Origin: Microbacterium sp. Gd 4-13
GTDB lineage: Bacteria > Actinomycetota > Actinomycetes > Actinomycetales > Microbacteriaceae
Assembly (NCBI RefSeq): GCF_003095395.1
Contig: NZ_QEIJ01000001.1
Location: 1-64,000 of the forward strand
DNA length: 64,000 nt
Direction: 5' to 3'
The notes under the pieces were generated by a model, which did not search any database, was not told the DNA's origin, and worked only from the letters and a program-made list of their open reading frames with translations. How positions within the stretch are numbered: the stretch's first letter is position 1; each line of letters starts with the position of its first letter. A program made the position numbers and the translations under genes. Positions 16,720 to 25,047 of this stretch are shown here, in pieces.

Positions 16720-18434
16720 GGCGATTGGCCACCGGCGCGCGAGGTGCGCTCGGCGGTGGGCGCTTCATCTCGGTCTGGTCGATCGCCGCCTCCCTCGTCC
16801 TGTCGCTCACGGTTATGGCGCCGGCGGTGCCCGATCCGACCGCGTCGGGCGTGCTGACGGCGCTGGTCATCGGCTGGGTCTCGTTCGTCGCCGGGCTGTC
16901 GGCCGTCGCTGCTGTGGAGCGCTCCGCTCGGCGCGTCACCACCCGCGCGACGTGGGTTGCCGTCGGCGTGCTGCTCGACGCGGCCGCGCGCCCCGTGATC
17001 CACGATCTCCTGCTCTCGGCGTTCGGCGTTCCCGCACCGCCGTCGTCGCAGCTTCCCTTCCGCATCCTCACGAACGTGGTGGTGTGGACCGTCACCCTGA
17101 CCGCGATCGCCGTGGTGGTCGACGCCTCGCGGTCGCTGCGCGCGACCAACGCGCTCCTGTCGGCCGTGCGGACCGAGATGGATGCTGCGCAGCGTCGGGG
17201 CGAGGCGTTCGAGGCCGCGGCTCGAGCCGACGTGAACGGCGCGGTGGCCGATCTGCGCCACCGCGTCGGTGCGCTCCGTCGCGACGGCGCGACAGCCGCC
17301 TCGGTGAGGTGGGTCGGCGACGGGTTCCGTGCCGCGAGTCACGCCGTATCGGAGCGGGCGCGGGCAGCGGACGCGGCGGGGCCGCCCGTCGCGCGCATGC
17401 CCGCTCGGCGACGCGACAGGCTGACTCTGCGCGCGCCGTCGCCCGGAACCGTCACGGCGTTGTACGTGGCCTGCATGCTGCCCTACGCGCTTCGTGCGGC
17501 CACGGGCGGCGTGATCGCTCTCGCCCTCCTCGTCGCCGTCGGAGGAGGGTGGGCGGTCGACCGACTCAGTCGTCTGCGGATGGTGCGCCGCAGGGGCGGC
17601 TCGGCCGCCGTCTTCGTCGCGCTCTCGGCGGTCGTCGGAGCGGTGCTGTCGATCGTCGCGGCGGCCGACGGAGGCGGCGTCGCGTTGGCGACGGTGCCGC
17701 TCGTGGTGTACGTCGGGTCGTCGCTGGGGGCCGCGCTGTGCGCGGGGATGCTGCACCGGCTCGGTGCCGAGCAGAGCCGTCTCGCGAGTGCCGTAGCGGC
17801 AGATCAGCGCGCGACGCGTGCCGCGACAGGCGCTGCGCGCGCCGCGCTGCGCGAGGCAGCCGACGTCATGCACCGCGACGGCCAGGCGTTGTGCGTGCTG
17901 TTCGCGATCGAGAACGCAGCCCCGACACCCGATCGGCTCGCGGCGCTCGCGACGCAGCTCGACGGGATCGTCGATCGCGTGCAGCGGGTCTTCGCCGGCT
18001 CGCGATCGACGACGGGCGCGTCGTCGATCACCGAACTGGCCGGCACGTGGTCGCGGGTGCTCGACCTCGCCAGCACGGTGACGAGCGACGCAAGCGACGC
18101 GCTCGACGCCCATCCCGACCTCGCCGCACAGGCGTTCGAGGTCGCCGCGGAGGGCCTGCTGAACGCGGCGAAGCACGCCGCAGCCGCCCGCACGACCCTC
18201 ACGGTCGATGCCACCATGACCGGGGCGGGCGACCATCTCACCGTTCGCGTGACCACCCGAGCTGCGGCTGCGGTGCTCGACGGGCTCGGGCCCCACTCGC
18301 GTGCGCGCGAACTCGGCGCGCGCCTGCGATCGGTCGAGGGCGGGGTCGTCCTGGAGGCCGCGTTCGCCGTGCCCGGACCGCGTGCTGTCGTGTCAGCCGA
18401 ACATCCGGCCGAGGGCGTCACGGCCGAACCGTAG
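16716..18434 (+). CDS. Degenerate membrane sensor-kinase-like protein, partner of the response regulator
   Basis: A 572-residue protein overlapping the regulator gene by 4 nt (GTGA). It has two membrane bundles: residues about 18-140 and about 245-345, each followed by a long Ala/Arg-rich helical stretch. The C-terminal domain keeps a NarX/DesK-type ATP-binding N-box (EGLLNAAKHAAA, about 485-497), but the later glycine boxes are weak. A HisKA_3-like helix is degenerate: the only plausible phospho-acceptor is His386 in ADVMHRDGQAL, without the usual RELHD context. The duplicated membrane-plus-helix layout is unusual. Kinase activity is uncertain; it may be a phosphatase or pseudokinase. Confidence 0.7.
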   Translation: MRRLATGARGALGGGRFISVWSIAASLVLSLTVMAPAVPDPTASGVLTALVIGWVSFVAGLSAVAAVERSARRVTTRATWVAVGVLLDAAARPVIHDLLLSAFGVPAPPSSQLPFRILTNVVVWTVTLTAIAVVVDASRSLRATNALLSAVRTEMDAAQRRGEAFEAAARADVNGAVADLRHRVGALRRDGATAASVRWVGDGFRAASHAVSERARAADAAGPPVARMPARRRDRLTLRAPSPGTVTALYVACMLPYALRAATGGVIALALLVAVGGGWAVDRLSRLRMVRRRGGSAAVFVALSAVVGAVLSIVAAADGGGVALATVPLVVYVGSSLGAALCAGMLHRLGAEQSRLASAVAADQRATRAATGAARAALREAADVMHRDGQALCVLFAIENAAPTPDRLAALATQLDGIVDRVQRVFAGSRSTTGASSITELAGTWSRVLDLASTVTSDASDALDAHPDLAAQAFEVAAEGLLNAAKHAAAARTTLTVDATMTGAGDHLTVRVTTRAAAAVLDGLGPHSRARELGARLRSVEGGVVLEAAFAVPGPRAVVSAEHPAEGVTAEP

Positions 18435-18478
18435 CGTCGTCCCCGGATCCGGAGGCGGGCCCGGATCGGAAGGTCGAC

Positions 18479-19153
18479 ATGGACGCGCTGCACCAACTGC
18501 TGCCGATGGCGGTGGGGATGCTCATCTCGCCGCTACCGATCGTCGCAACCGTGGCGATCCTTCTCTCCGCGCGGGGGCGAAGCGCCGCGCCCGCCTATGC
18601 CGCGGCCTTCACCGCCGTGTCTCTGATCGTGGTCGCCGTGGGGGCGATCACCGCCGTCGGAGCCTCGTCGTCGGCCTCGGGCGGCGGCAAGATCGTCGTG
18701 CTCGTGCTGACCGCCGTGCTCACGCTCGGCTTCGCGGCGCTGGCCGTGGCGAGCTGGCTGTCCCGGCCGAAACCGGGAGCAGAGGCGAAACCGCCCAGCT
18801 GGCTCGCCGCGGTCGACACGATCACGCCCGCTCGCGCCGCCGGCCTCGGGCTCTTGATGGCCGTCACCAACACCAAGAACATCCCGCTCGAGCTCAAGGG
18901 CGGGGCGCTGATCGGCGCGGCGCACCTTCCGGCGATTCTGGTCGTGCTCTGGTGCATCGGGTTCGCGGTGGCCGGTTCACTCGCCCTCATCGTTCCCACG
19001 GCGCTCGCCGCCACGGGGTCGCCCGCCGTGGTGCGTTCGCTCGAGAGGTTGAAGGCCGAGATGATCGCCCACAACGCCGCGATCATGACGGTGCTCTTCG
19101 CGATCCTCGCCGCGGTCGAAGCCTCCCACCTCCTCCACCAGCTCATCGGTTGA
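18479..19153 (+). CDS. GAP / Sap family membrane protein
   Basis: A 224-residue protein with six hydrophobic segments and the family motifs LISPLPIVATVAILLS near the N-terminus and LLMAVTNTKNIPLELKGG around residue 125. It matches the actinobacterial SfLAP (Sap, sulfolipid-addressing) family, relatives of LysE-type exporters; mycobacterial members help place surface lipids. GGAAGG stands 5 nt before ATG 18479. The next gene, a carboxylesterase, starts 26 nt after its stop and may be in the same transcript. The exported substrate is unknown. Confidence 0.82.
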   Translation: MDALHQLLPMAVGMLISPLPIVATVAILLSARGRSAAPAYAAAFTAVSLIVVAVGAITAVGASSSASGGGKIVVLVLTAVLTLGFAALAVASWLSRPKPGAEAKPPSWLAAVDTITPARAAGLGLLMAVTNTKNIPLELKGGALIGAAHLPAILVVLWCIGFAVAGSLALIVPTALAATGSPAVVRSLERLKAEMIAHNAAIMTVLFAILAAVEASHLLHQLIG

Positions 19154-19179
19154 CCCCGATGCGAAGGAAGCAGGCCACG

Positions 19180-20763
19180 ATGTCCGATTCGATCTCCGAT
19201 GCCGGCTCCGAGAACTCCTGCCTGGCGGCCGCGCCGGCCGGACGATTCCGCGGCCGGCTCGACGAGGTTCGCGCCTGGCGCGGCATCCGTTTCGCGGAAG
19301 CTCCGACGGGCGGGCGGCGCTGGCGAGACCCCGTCGCCGTCGCTCCCGTCGAAGGTGAGATCGACGCGCGCAGCTTCGGACCGGCCTGCCCGCAGCAGCT
19401 CAACCCGGCGGTGCCGCTGGGCGACGACGCGGTCATGGACGAGGACTGTCTCTCCCTGAACGTGTGGGCGCCGGTCGCAGACGACGCGGGGCTGCTGCCG
19501 GTGATGGTCTGGATCCACGGCGGCGCCTACACGTTCGGTGCGTCCAGCCAGCCGCTGTTCGACGCGACATCGCTGGTCCGCCGCGGCGACGTGATCGTCG
19601 TCACGGTCAACTACCGGCTCGGCGCTTTCGGGTTCCTCGATCTCGCCGCGCTCGTGCCCGACGGTGGATTCGATCGCAACCTCGCGCTCAAAGACGTCCT
19701 CCTCGCCCTCGCCTGGGTGCGCGAGAACATCTCGGCCTTCGGCGGCGACCCCGACCGGGTGACGATCTTCGGCGAGTCGGCCGGTGGGGGACTGGTCACC
19801 ACCCTCCTGGCCACGCCGTCGGCCGAGGGGCTCTTCCAGCGCGCCATCGCGCAGTCATCACCCGCGTCGAGCGTCTACGGGGTCGAGCGCGCCCGATCGG
19901 TGGCGGAGCGCTTCGTCACACAGCTCGGCATCGACATCGCGGATGCGGCGGACGCCGCGCGGGCGTTGCGAGACGCCCCCGTCGCCGAGGTCGTCTCGGC
20001 CGCTATGGCGGTCTACGCGGCCGTTCCCGACGCCGACCCGGGCACGCTGGCCTTCGCCCCCGTCATCGACGGAGACCTCATCCCGGAATCACCGCTCGTG
20101 GCCCTCCGCGCGGGCCGAGGCATCCGCGTGCCGCTTCTGATCGGCACGAACAAGGACGAAGCGTCGCTGTTCCGGTTCATGAAGTCGCCGCTGATCCCCA
20201 TCACCGACGACCGGATCGCGCGGATGCTCGACGACATGGCCGCCGACAACCCGTCGGTCGTCCCCCCGACGGCCGATCAGGTGCACACCGCCTACGAGCA
20301 TGCCCGGCACCGGGCCGTCGGGCTCGGCATCGCCCGTGACATCGGGTTCCGCATGCCGACGGTCTGGATCGCCGAGGGGCATGGTGCCGTCGCCGACGTG
20401 TGGCTCTACCGCTTCGATCACGCAGCTCCCTTTCTTCGGCTCATCGGTCTGGGCGCGACGCACGCGACCGAGCTTCCCTACCTGTGGGGCAACCTCGACG
20501 GCGGCCCGAAGGATCCGACGTTCCGTCTCGGAGGCCGACGCGCGGCCCAGAGCATCTCCGTTGCGATGCAGCAGCGCTGGACCGCATTCGCGCGGGGTGA
20601 GAACCCCGACGCCGACGGCGCGACCGCCTGGGAGCCGTATCGGGTCGAGGGGGCCGATCCCGTGCGGGCGACCCTCGTGATCGACGCCCACGACACCCTG
20701 GTGCCCGACCTCGATGCGCCCGTTCGTACCGCGTGGGGCGACGAGGCACTCACCTTCCGTTAG
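19180..20763 (+). CDS. Type B carboxylesterase
   Basis: A 527-residue alpha/beta-hydrolase of the carboxylesterase/lipase family. The oxyanion hole is IHGGAYTFG (about 112-120), the nucleophile is Ser200 in FGESAGGG, the acid is probably the Glu in NKDEASLF and the catalytic His is in GATHATELPYLWG. The conserved EDCLSLNVWAP precedes the oxyanion loop. No signal peptide is seen. An in-frame ATG 19159 is possible, but ATG 19180 has the GAAGGAAG purine tract upstream. Such enzymes hydrolyse carboxylic esters (for example p-nitrobenzyl esters); the natural substrate is unknown. Confidence 0.9.
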   Translation: MSDSISDAGSENSCLAAAPAGRFRGRLDEVRAWRGIRFAEAPTGGRRWRDPVAVAPVEGEIDARSFGPACPQQLNPAVPLGDDAVMDEDCLSLNVWAPVADDAGLLPVMVWIHGGAYTFGASSQPLFDATSLVRRGDVIVVTVNYRLGAFGFLDLAALVPDGGFDRNLALKDVLLALAWVRENISAFGGDPDRVTIFGESAGGGLVTTLLATPSAEGLFQRAIAQSSPASSVYGVERARSVAERFVTQLGIDIADAADAARALRDAPVAEVVSAAMAVYAAVPDADPGTLAFAPVIDGDLIPESPLVALRAGRGIRVPLLIGTNKDEASLFRFMKSPLIPITDDRIARMLDDMAADNPSVVPPTADQVHTAYEHARHRAVGLGIARDIGFRMPTVWIAEGHGAVADVWLYRFDHAAPFLRLIGLGATHATELPYLWGNLDGGPKDPTFRLGGRRAAQSISVAMQQRWTAFARGENPDADGATAWEPYRVEGADPVRATLVIDAHDTLVPDLDAPVRTAWGDEALTFR

Positions 20764-20802
20764 ATGCACTGCCCACGCCGGTTGCGGGCGAAGGAGATGG
20801 CG

Positions 20803-20859
20803 CCGGCGTAGGACGATTCGCACCGACGTGGCCTACGGCCGCGCCATGGCCTACGCCGG
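20803..20859. terminator. Candidate bidirectional hairpin
   Basis: CCGGCGTAGG (20803-20812) is the exact reverse complement of CCTACGCCGG (20850-20859), with a 37-nt loop. It lies between the carboxylesterase stop and the 3' end of the tRNA-like gene on the other strand and could end both transcripts. Confidence 0.4.
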
Positions 20860-20886
20860 GAACGGATGCTGCACCGCCTGCAGAAG

Positions 20887-20962
20887 TGGACGCGACGGCG
20901 GGAGTCGAACCCGCCACGCAGTCGGGTATGAACCGATGCCCGGGACCGCCCGGATCGCCGCG
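20887..20962 (-). tRNA. Unusual tRNA-like gene, anticodon CAU, CCA encoded
   Basis: Read on the minus strand, 76 nt fold as a cloverleaf: acceptor CGCGGCG with CGTCGCG (seven pairs, one G-U), anticodon arm ATCGG-TTCATAC-CCGAC (anticodon CAU; first pair A-C), a T arm GCGGG-TTCGACT-CCCGC with canonical loop, discriminator T and encoded CCA. The D arm is abnormal: CCGG/CCGG closing a six-base loop, with A instead of U at position 8 and no A14 or A21. A promoter lies just upstream. It may be a divergent tRNA(Met/Ile2), a tRNA-like regulatory RNA or a decaying copy. Confidence 0.6.
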
Positions 20963-20973
20963 ATGACGGTTCC

Positions 20974-21003
20974 ACGTTAGAACGCCGGTCGCACCCGGGT
21001 CGA
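20974..21003 (-). promoter_or_regulatory. Promoter of the tRNA-like gene
   Basis: On the minus strand TCGACC (20998-21003) and TAACGT (20974-20979) are separated by 18 bp. A start about 7 nt further on falls 5 nt before the predicted 5' end of the tRNA-like RNA. Confidence 0.55.
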
Positions 21004-21092
21004 GGTCTGTGACCGATGATTTCCCCCTGAGTCGTCAGTGTGACGGGCGTCGTTCCCCGCGGCCTCGACGGGCCCCGCACTAGGGTGTGCGG

Positions 21093-21968
21093 ATGGTTGC
21101 ACCGCACGTGTCCCTGGGCGAGGTGGCCCGTTCGATGGTCCGCGGGGCGGCGGGTGCCGTCCTCGACGCCGAGCAGGCGGCTCTCGCCGACGAACCCGAC
21201 GGCCTGCACGCACTGCGCACGCGCGTGCGGCGGCTGCGCAGCATCCTGTCGCTGCTGCGCGATCACCTCGACGACCGTCGATCGCAGAGGCTGCGTGTGC
21301 CGTTGCGCGAGTGGGGGAGCCAGCTCGGCACCGTTCGCGACGCCGAGGTTCTGGCCGCCGAAGCCGCCTCGGCACTGGCCGCTGCGGGCATCGACGACGA
21401 TGCCATGAGGCGTCGGCTCGTCGAGGAGCCGCTGGCCGACTACGCCCGGCTGCACGCCCGCCTGGTGGCGCTGAGCGAGCAGCCGAGGGCGAAAGAGCGG
21501 ATGCGGGAGCTGCACGCGTTCGCGGCCGATCCGCCGCTCGTCGGGGTCGACGCCGATGCGACCGGGGCGCTGACCGCGGTGCTGCGACGTGAGGCGCGAC
21601 GCGTGCGGAAGGCCGCGAAGCGGCTGGACGGCTCGATGGAGCGACTGCACGACGTGCGCAAGGCCGGGCGGCGCCTGCGGTACGCCGCCGAGGCGATCGG
21701 CGAGGCGGGGCCGGCCACTCTCACCGACGCAGCGGCGGCCGCGGCGAAAGCCGGCTCGCGGCTGCACGACGTGCTGGGCGACCACCGTGACGCGGTCGTG
21801 CTGGCCGCCCGTCTCGAGCGTTCGAGGGTGCGCGCGGCGAGGGCGGGGGAGGCGACGGAGGGCTACGACCGGCTGATCGCCGCGGCGACCGCCCGTGCGA
21901 TGCGGCGGCGGGGCCAACTCGACCGAGCCCTCCGCAGGGTGCGGGACGCGTCGAAGATGCTCGACTGA
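21093..21968 (+). CDS. CHAD domain protein
   Basis: A 291-residue all-helical, arginine- and histidine-rich protein matching the CHAD (conserved histidine alpha-helical) domain: GLHALRTRVRRLRSILSLL near residue 43, RLHDVRKAGRRLRYAAE near 190, and LHDVLGDHRDAVVL near 228, with regularly spaced basic residues on helix faces. CHAD domains bind inorganic polyphosphate and often accompany CYTH triphosphatases, but no CYTH domain or ppk lies here. ATG 21093 follows TAGGGT (21081-21086) by 6 nt, so it is leaderless. Binding of polyphosphate granules is the family-based expectation. Confidence 0.88.
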   Translation: MVAPHVSLGEVARSMVRGAAGAVLDAEQAALADEPDGLHALRTRVRRLRSILSLLRDHLDDRRSQRLRVPLREWGSQLGTVRDAEVLAAEAASALAAAGIDDDAMRRRLVEEPLADYARLHARLVALSEQPRAKERMRELHAFAADPPLVGVDADATGALTAVLRREARRVRKAAKRLDGSMERLHDVRKAGRRLRYAAEAIGEAGPATLTDAAAAAAKAGSRLHDVLGDHRDAVVLAARLERSRVRAARAGEATEGYDRLIAAATARAMRRRGQLDRALRRVRDASKMLD

Positions 21969-22008
21969 CGGGGCGGGTGTCGGAGCCCGCGCCTACACTT
22001 GACGGGAC

Positions 22009-24456
22009 ATGACCGACGCATCCACGCCCCTCATCGTCGGCAGCGGCACCGGGCGCTTCGACAAGGCCGATCACGCCTCGCGCTCCGACGACGACCTGCT
22101 CGCCGGGCTCAACCCGCCCCAACTCGAGGCCGTCACATATCGCGGCCCCGCGTTGCTGATCGTGGCCGGTGCCGGTTCGGGTAAGACGAGCGTGCTCACG
22201 CGCCGTATCGCCTCGCTGCTGCGCAGCCGCGAGGCGTGGCCGAGCCAGATCCTCGCCATCACGTTCACCAATAAGGCCGCGGGCGAGATGCGCGAGCGAG
22301 TGCGCTCGCTGATCGGCGACCGCGCCGAGGGCATGTGGATCTCCACGTTCCACTCCGCGTGCGTGCGCATCCTCCGCCGCGAGGCCCAGCAGTTCGGTTT
22401 CACGAAGTCGTTCACGATCTACGACTCCGGTGACTCCCGTGCGCTCATCAAGCGGCTCGTCAAAGAGCACGAGGGCGACGCGTTCGGCCTGACGCCGGCG
22501 GGCACGCAGAGTCGCATCTCGAAGCTGAAGAACGAGCTCGCCGACGCGGAGTCCTACGCGCGCCAGGCGAACATGAGCGACCCCGTCGAGCGGGTCTTCG
22601 TCGAGATCTTCGGCGCCTACCAGCGCGAGCTGCAGAAATCCAACGCCTTCGACTTCGACGATCTCATCGGGCAGACGGTCTACCTCTTCCGCGCCTTCCC
22701 GCACGTGGCCGATCAGTACCGTCGGCGCTTCCGGCACATTCTCGTCGACGAGTACCAAGACACCAACCACGCGCAGTACGCGCTCATCCACGAGCTGACC
22801 CGTCCGATCGGGTCGGATGCCGCGCCGATCGCCTCCAGCGGCGGCATGATGATCTTCGAGCCAGAGCCCGTCGGCGAAGACGCCGCGTCTCTCACGGTCG
22901 TCGGTGACTCGGATCAGTCGATCTACGCGTTCCGCGGCGCCGACATCCGCAACATCACCGAGTTCGAGCGCGACTACCCGGGTGCGAAGGTCGTGCTGCT
23001 CGAGCAGAACTACCGTTCCACGCAGAACATCCTGTCGGCGGCGAACGCCGTCATCAGCAACAACTTCGACCGCAAAGAGAAGCGCCTCTGGACCGACGTG
23101 GGCGCCGGCGAACCCATCATCGGGTTCACCGGGTACTCGCAGCACGACGAAGCCCAGTTCGTCGCCGACGAGATCGAGTCGCTGCACAAGACGGGCGTCG
23201 ACTACTCGCAGATGGCCGTGTTCTACCGCACGAACTCTCAGTCGCGCGCGCTGGAAGAGATCTTCATCCGCGCGGCGGTGCCCTACAAGATCATGGGCGG
23301 CACCAAGTTCTACGAGCGCGCCGAGATCAAGGACGCCCTCGCCTATCTGGTCGCGGTGGCGAACCCCGCCGACGAGATGGCGCTCCGCCGCATCCTGAAT
23401 CGCCCGCGCCGCGGCATCGGTGACGTGACGGAGACGTCGATCGCCCGATACGCGGCCGACCAGCAGATCACCTTCCGCGATGCTCTTGCGAACTCCTCTG
23501 CTCTGGGCGTCGGGCCCAAGCTGCAGGCCGCTATCGCGCAGCTCGACGCCATCCTCGCCGAGGCGACCGCGATCATGCTGCCCGCCACCGGCGAGCTCGC
23601 GCCCCCCACGGCCGTCGCCGAGGGACTCACCCTGCTGCTGAACAAGTCGGGCTACTTCGACGCACTGCGGCGCAGCCGCGACCCGCAAGACGAAGCGCGC
23701 CTCGAGAACCTCGACGAGCTCGTCGCGGTGACACGCGAGTTCGCCCGCAACAACCCCGAGGGCACGATCATCGACTTCCTCAGCGAAGTGGCCCTGGTCG
23801 CCGACGCCGACGACCTCGACGATGCGTCGGGGTCGGTGTCGCTGATGACCCTCCACACGGCGAAGGGGCTCGAGTTCGACGCGGTCTTCCTCACCGGTGT
23901 GGAGGAAGACCTCATCCCGCACCGCATCTCGGCGAACGAGCCCGGGGGGCCCGCCGAGGAACGCCGCCTGTTCTATGTCGGCATCACGCGTGCGCGCAAG
24001 CGTCTCTACCTCTCGCTGGCGATGACCCGCGCGCAGTTCGGCGAGGTCACGGTCGCCATGCCCAGCCGGTTCCTGCAAGAGGTGCCGTCGGAGCTCATCG
24101 ACTGGCGCCAATCGCCGGGTGATGTGAACTCGCGCGGCGGCTCTCGCTCCCGTGCCCTCAACGCTCGTCCGTCGGGTGGCTCCGATTCCGGCAGCTGGGG
24201 CACGAAGCGCTACGGCGACGACCTGGCGCCGAAGTCGACGGCGATCGACAGGTTTCCCAATCGCATCCCCGCGAAGGTGCGCGACAACGGCGATCTCGTG
24301 CTCGCATCGGGTGATCGCATCCGGCACGACGACTTCGGCGAGGGTCGCGTCGATGCCGTGACGGGGGAGGGCGCCAAACGAGTCGCCCACGTGAGGTTCG
24401 ACACGGTCGGTGCCAAGAAGCTCCTCATCAAGATCGCACCGATCGCGAAGATCTAG
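22009..24456 (+). CDS. pcrA: ATP-dependent DNA helicase PcrA/UvrD
   Basis: An 815-residue superfamily 1A 3'-5' helicase. Motifs in order: Q-motif LNPPQLEAV, Walker A AGAGSGKTS (about 55), motif Ia ITFTNKAAGEM, motif II VDEYQDTNHAQY, motif III VVGDSDQSIYAFRGAD, motif IV LEQNYRST, motif V TLHTAKGLEFDAVF and motif VI VGITRARKRLYLS. An extended C-terminus ends in the Tudor-like domain that binds RNA polymerase in PcrA (GDRIRHDDFGEGRV). It unwinds DNA in excision repair and restrains RecA. TACACT (21994-21999) precedes ATG 22009 by 9 nt. Its TAG stop shares the palindrome CTAG with the stop of the gene on the other strand. Confidence 0.96.
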   Translation: MTDASTPLIVGSGTGRFDKADHASRSDDDLLAGLNPPQLEAVTYRGPALLIVAGAGSGKTSVLTRRIASLLRSREAWPSQILAITFTNKAAGEMRERVRSLIGDRAEGMWISTFHSACVRILRREAQQFGFTKSFTIYDSGDSRALIKRLVKEHEGDAFGLTPAGTQSRISKLKNELADAESYARQANMSDPVERVFVEIFGAYQRELQKSNAFDFDDLIGQTVYLFRAFPHVADQYRRRFRHILVDEYQDTNHAQYALIHELTRPIGSDAAPIASSGGMMIFEPEPVGEDAASLTVVGDSDQSIYAFRGADIRNITEFERDYPGAKVVLLEQNYRSTQNILSAANAVISNNFDRKEKRLWTDVGAGEPIIGFTGYSQHDEAQFVADEIESLHKTGVDYSQMAVFYRTNSQSRALEEIFIRAAVPYKIMGGTKFYERAEIKDALAYLVAVANPADEMALRRILNRPRRGIGDVTETSIARYAADQQITFRDALANSSALGVGPKLQAAIAQLDAILAEATAIMLPATGELAPPTAVAEGLTLLLNKSGYFDALRRSRDPQDEARLENLDELVAVTREFARNNPEGTIIDFLSEVALVADADDLDDASGSVSLMTLHTAKGLEFDAVFLTGVEEDLIPHRISANEPGGPAEERRLFYVGITRARKRLYLSLAMTRAQFGEVTVAMPSRFLQEVPSELIDWRQSPGDVNSRGGSRSRALNARPSGGSDSGSWGTKRYGDDLAPKSTAIDRFPNRIPAKVRDNGDLVLASGDRIRHDDFGEGRVDAVTGEGAKRVAHVRFDTVGAKKLLIKIAPIAKI

Positions 24457-24815
24457 CGATCGCCCTCGGCGGTCGGAACGCCGAGTTCTTCTGCCACAGC
24501 GGGGTCGGCCAGCACGGCCTCCAGGAGATCGTGCGCGCTCTCGGCGGTGATCTGCACTCGGATGTCTCGGCCGTTCTCGATCACCAGCCAGGTGCGCGAG
24601 TCGCTACGCCGGCGGAGGAGGCCTACCTCGACGTCCGCCGTCGAGATCGCGGCACCGTCGCGTGCGTCGCGCAATGTCAGGGTGAGCGAGCGCCCACCGC
24701 TGCGGTGGTCTTCGTCGGCCTCGTGCGTGGTGTGGCCGTGTCGCGTCGTGCACCAGGCGAAGGGGCAGGACGGGCCTCGGCTCTCGGGTCGGCGCCGAAC
24801 CTCGTCGTCGCTCAT
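24453..24815 (-). CDS. Small Cys/His-motif protein of unknown function
   Basis: A 120-residue protein, unrecognised with certainty. The N-terminus has CPFAWCTTRHGHTTH (about 17-31), a Cys-x4-Cys-x3-His-type cluster that could bind zinc and resembles actinobacterial DUF6907 proteins. The remainder looks like a small beta-rich domain (SLTLTLRDARDG, TWLVIENGRDIRVQI) ending in a helix (AHDLLEAVLADPAVAEEL). GAGGGGAG precedes ATG 24815. The ATG overlaps the stop of a candidate 41-codon ORF upstream (ATGA). It converges on pcrA, sharing 4 bp of stop codons. Confidence 0.7.
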   Translation of the reverse strand: MSDDEVRRRPESRGPSCPFAWCTTRHGHTTHEADEDHRSGGRSLTLTLRDARDGAAISTADVEVGLLRRRSDSRTWLVIENGRDIRVQITAESAHDLLEAVLADPAVAEELGVPTAEGDR

Positions 24816-24937
24816 CGGGGCTCCCCTCTCGCCATTCGACGTCCGTCATCGCTGGGTGAGGTGGGCACGACCTCTCCGCCCAGTAAAGCGTGGGGTTCCG
24901 ACATCGCGTGCTCGCCGACCGGGGCTCGCGTGCGCAT
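24812..24937 (-). CDS. Candidate leaderless small ORF (41 aa) coupled to the Cys/His protein
   Basis: On the minus strand TAGCAT (24944-24949) is followed by 6 nt and ATG 24937, the spacing seen at many genes here. The frame runs 41 codons (MRTRAPVGEHAM... RMARGEPR) and stops at TGA overlapping the downstream ATG by 4 nt. It contains a rare TTA leucine codon. It may be a small protein or a translated leader that couples or regulates the downstream gene. Amino acid content is unremarkable and conservation is untested. Confidence 0.4.
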   Translation of the reverse strand: MRTRAPVGEHAMSEPHALLGGEVVPTSPSDDGRRMARGEPR

Positions 24938-25047
24938 GTGTACATGCTAGTGCGGTTGCCGTAGTCCGTGGAGACGAGGGGCCGCCACCCCCGCGACCGC
25001 GTGATTCGCCGCATGCGTGGACGGGGCCTCGGGCTAGGCTGAAACGG

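Noticed and set aside
20962..21092. Integration site (attB) use of the tRNA-like gene
   Set aside because: No direct repeat of its 3' end and no integrase or foreign gene lie nearby.
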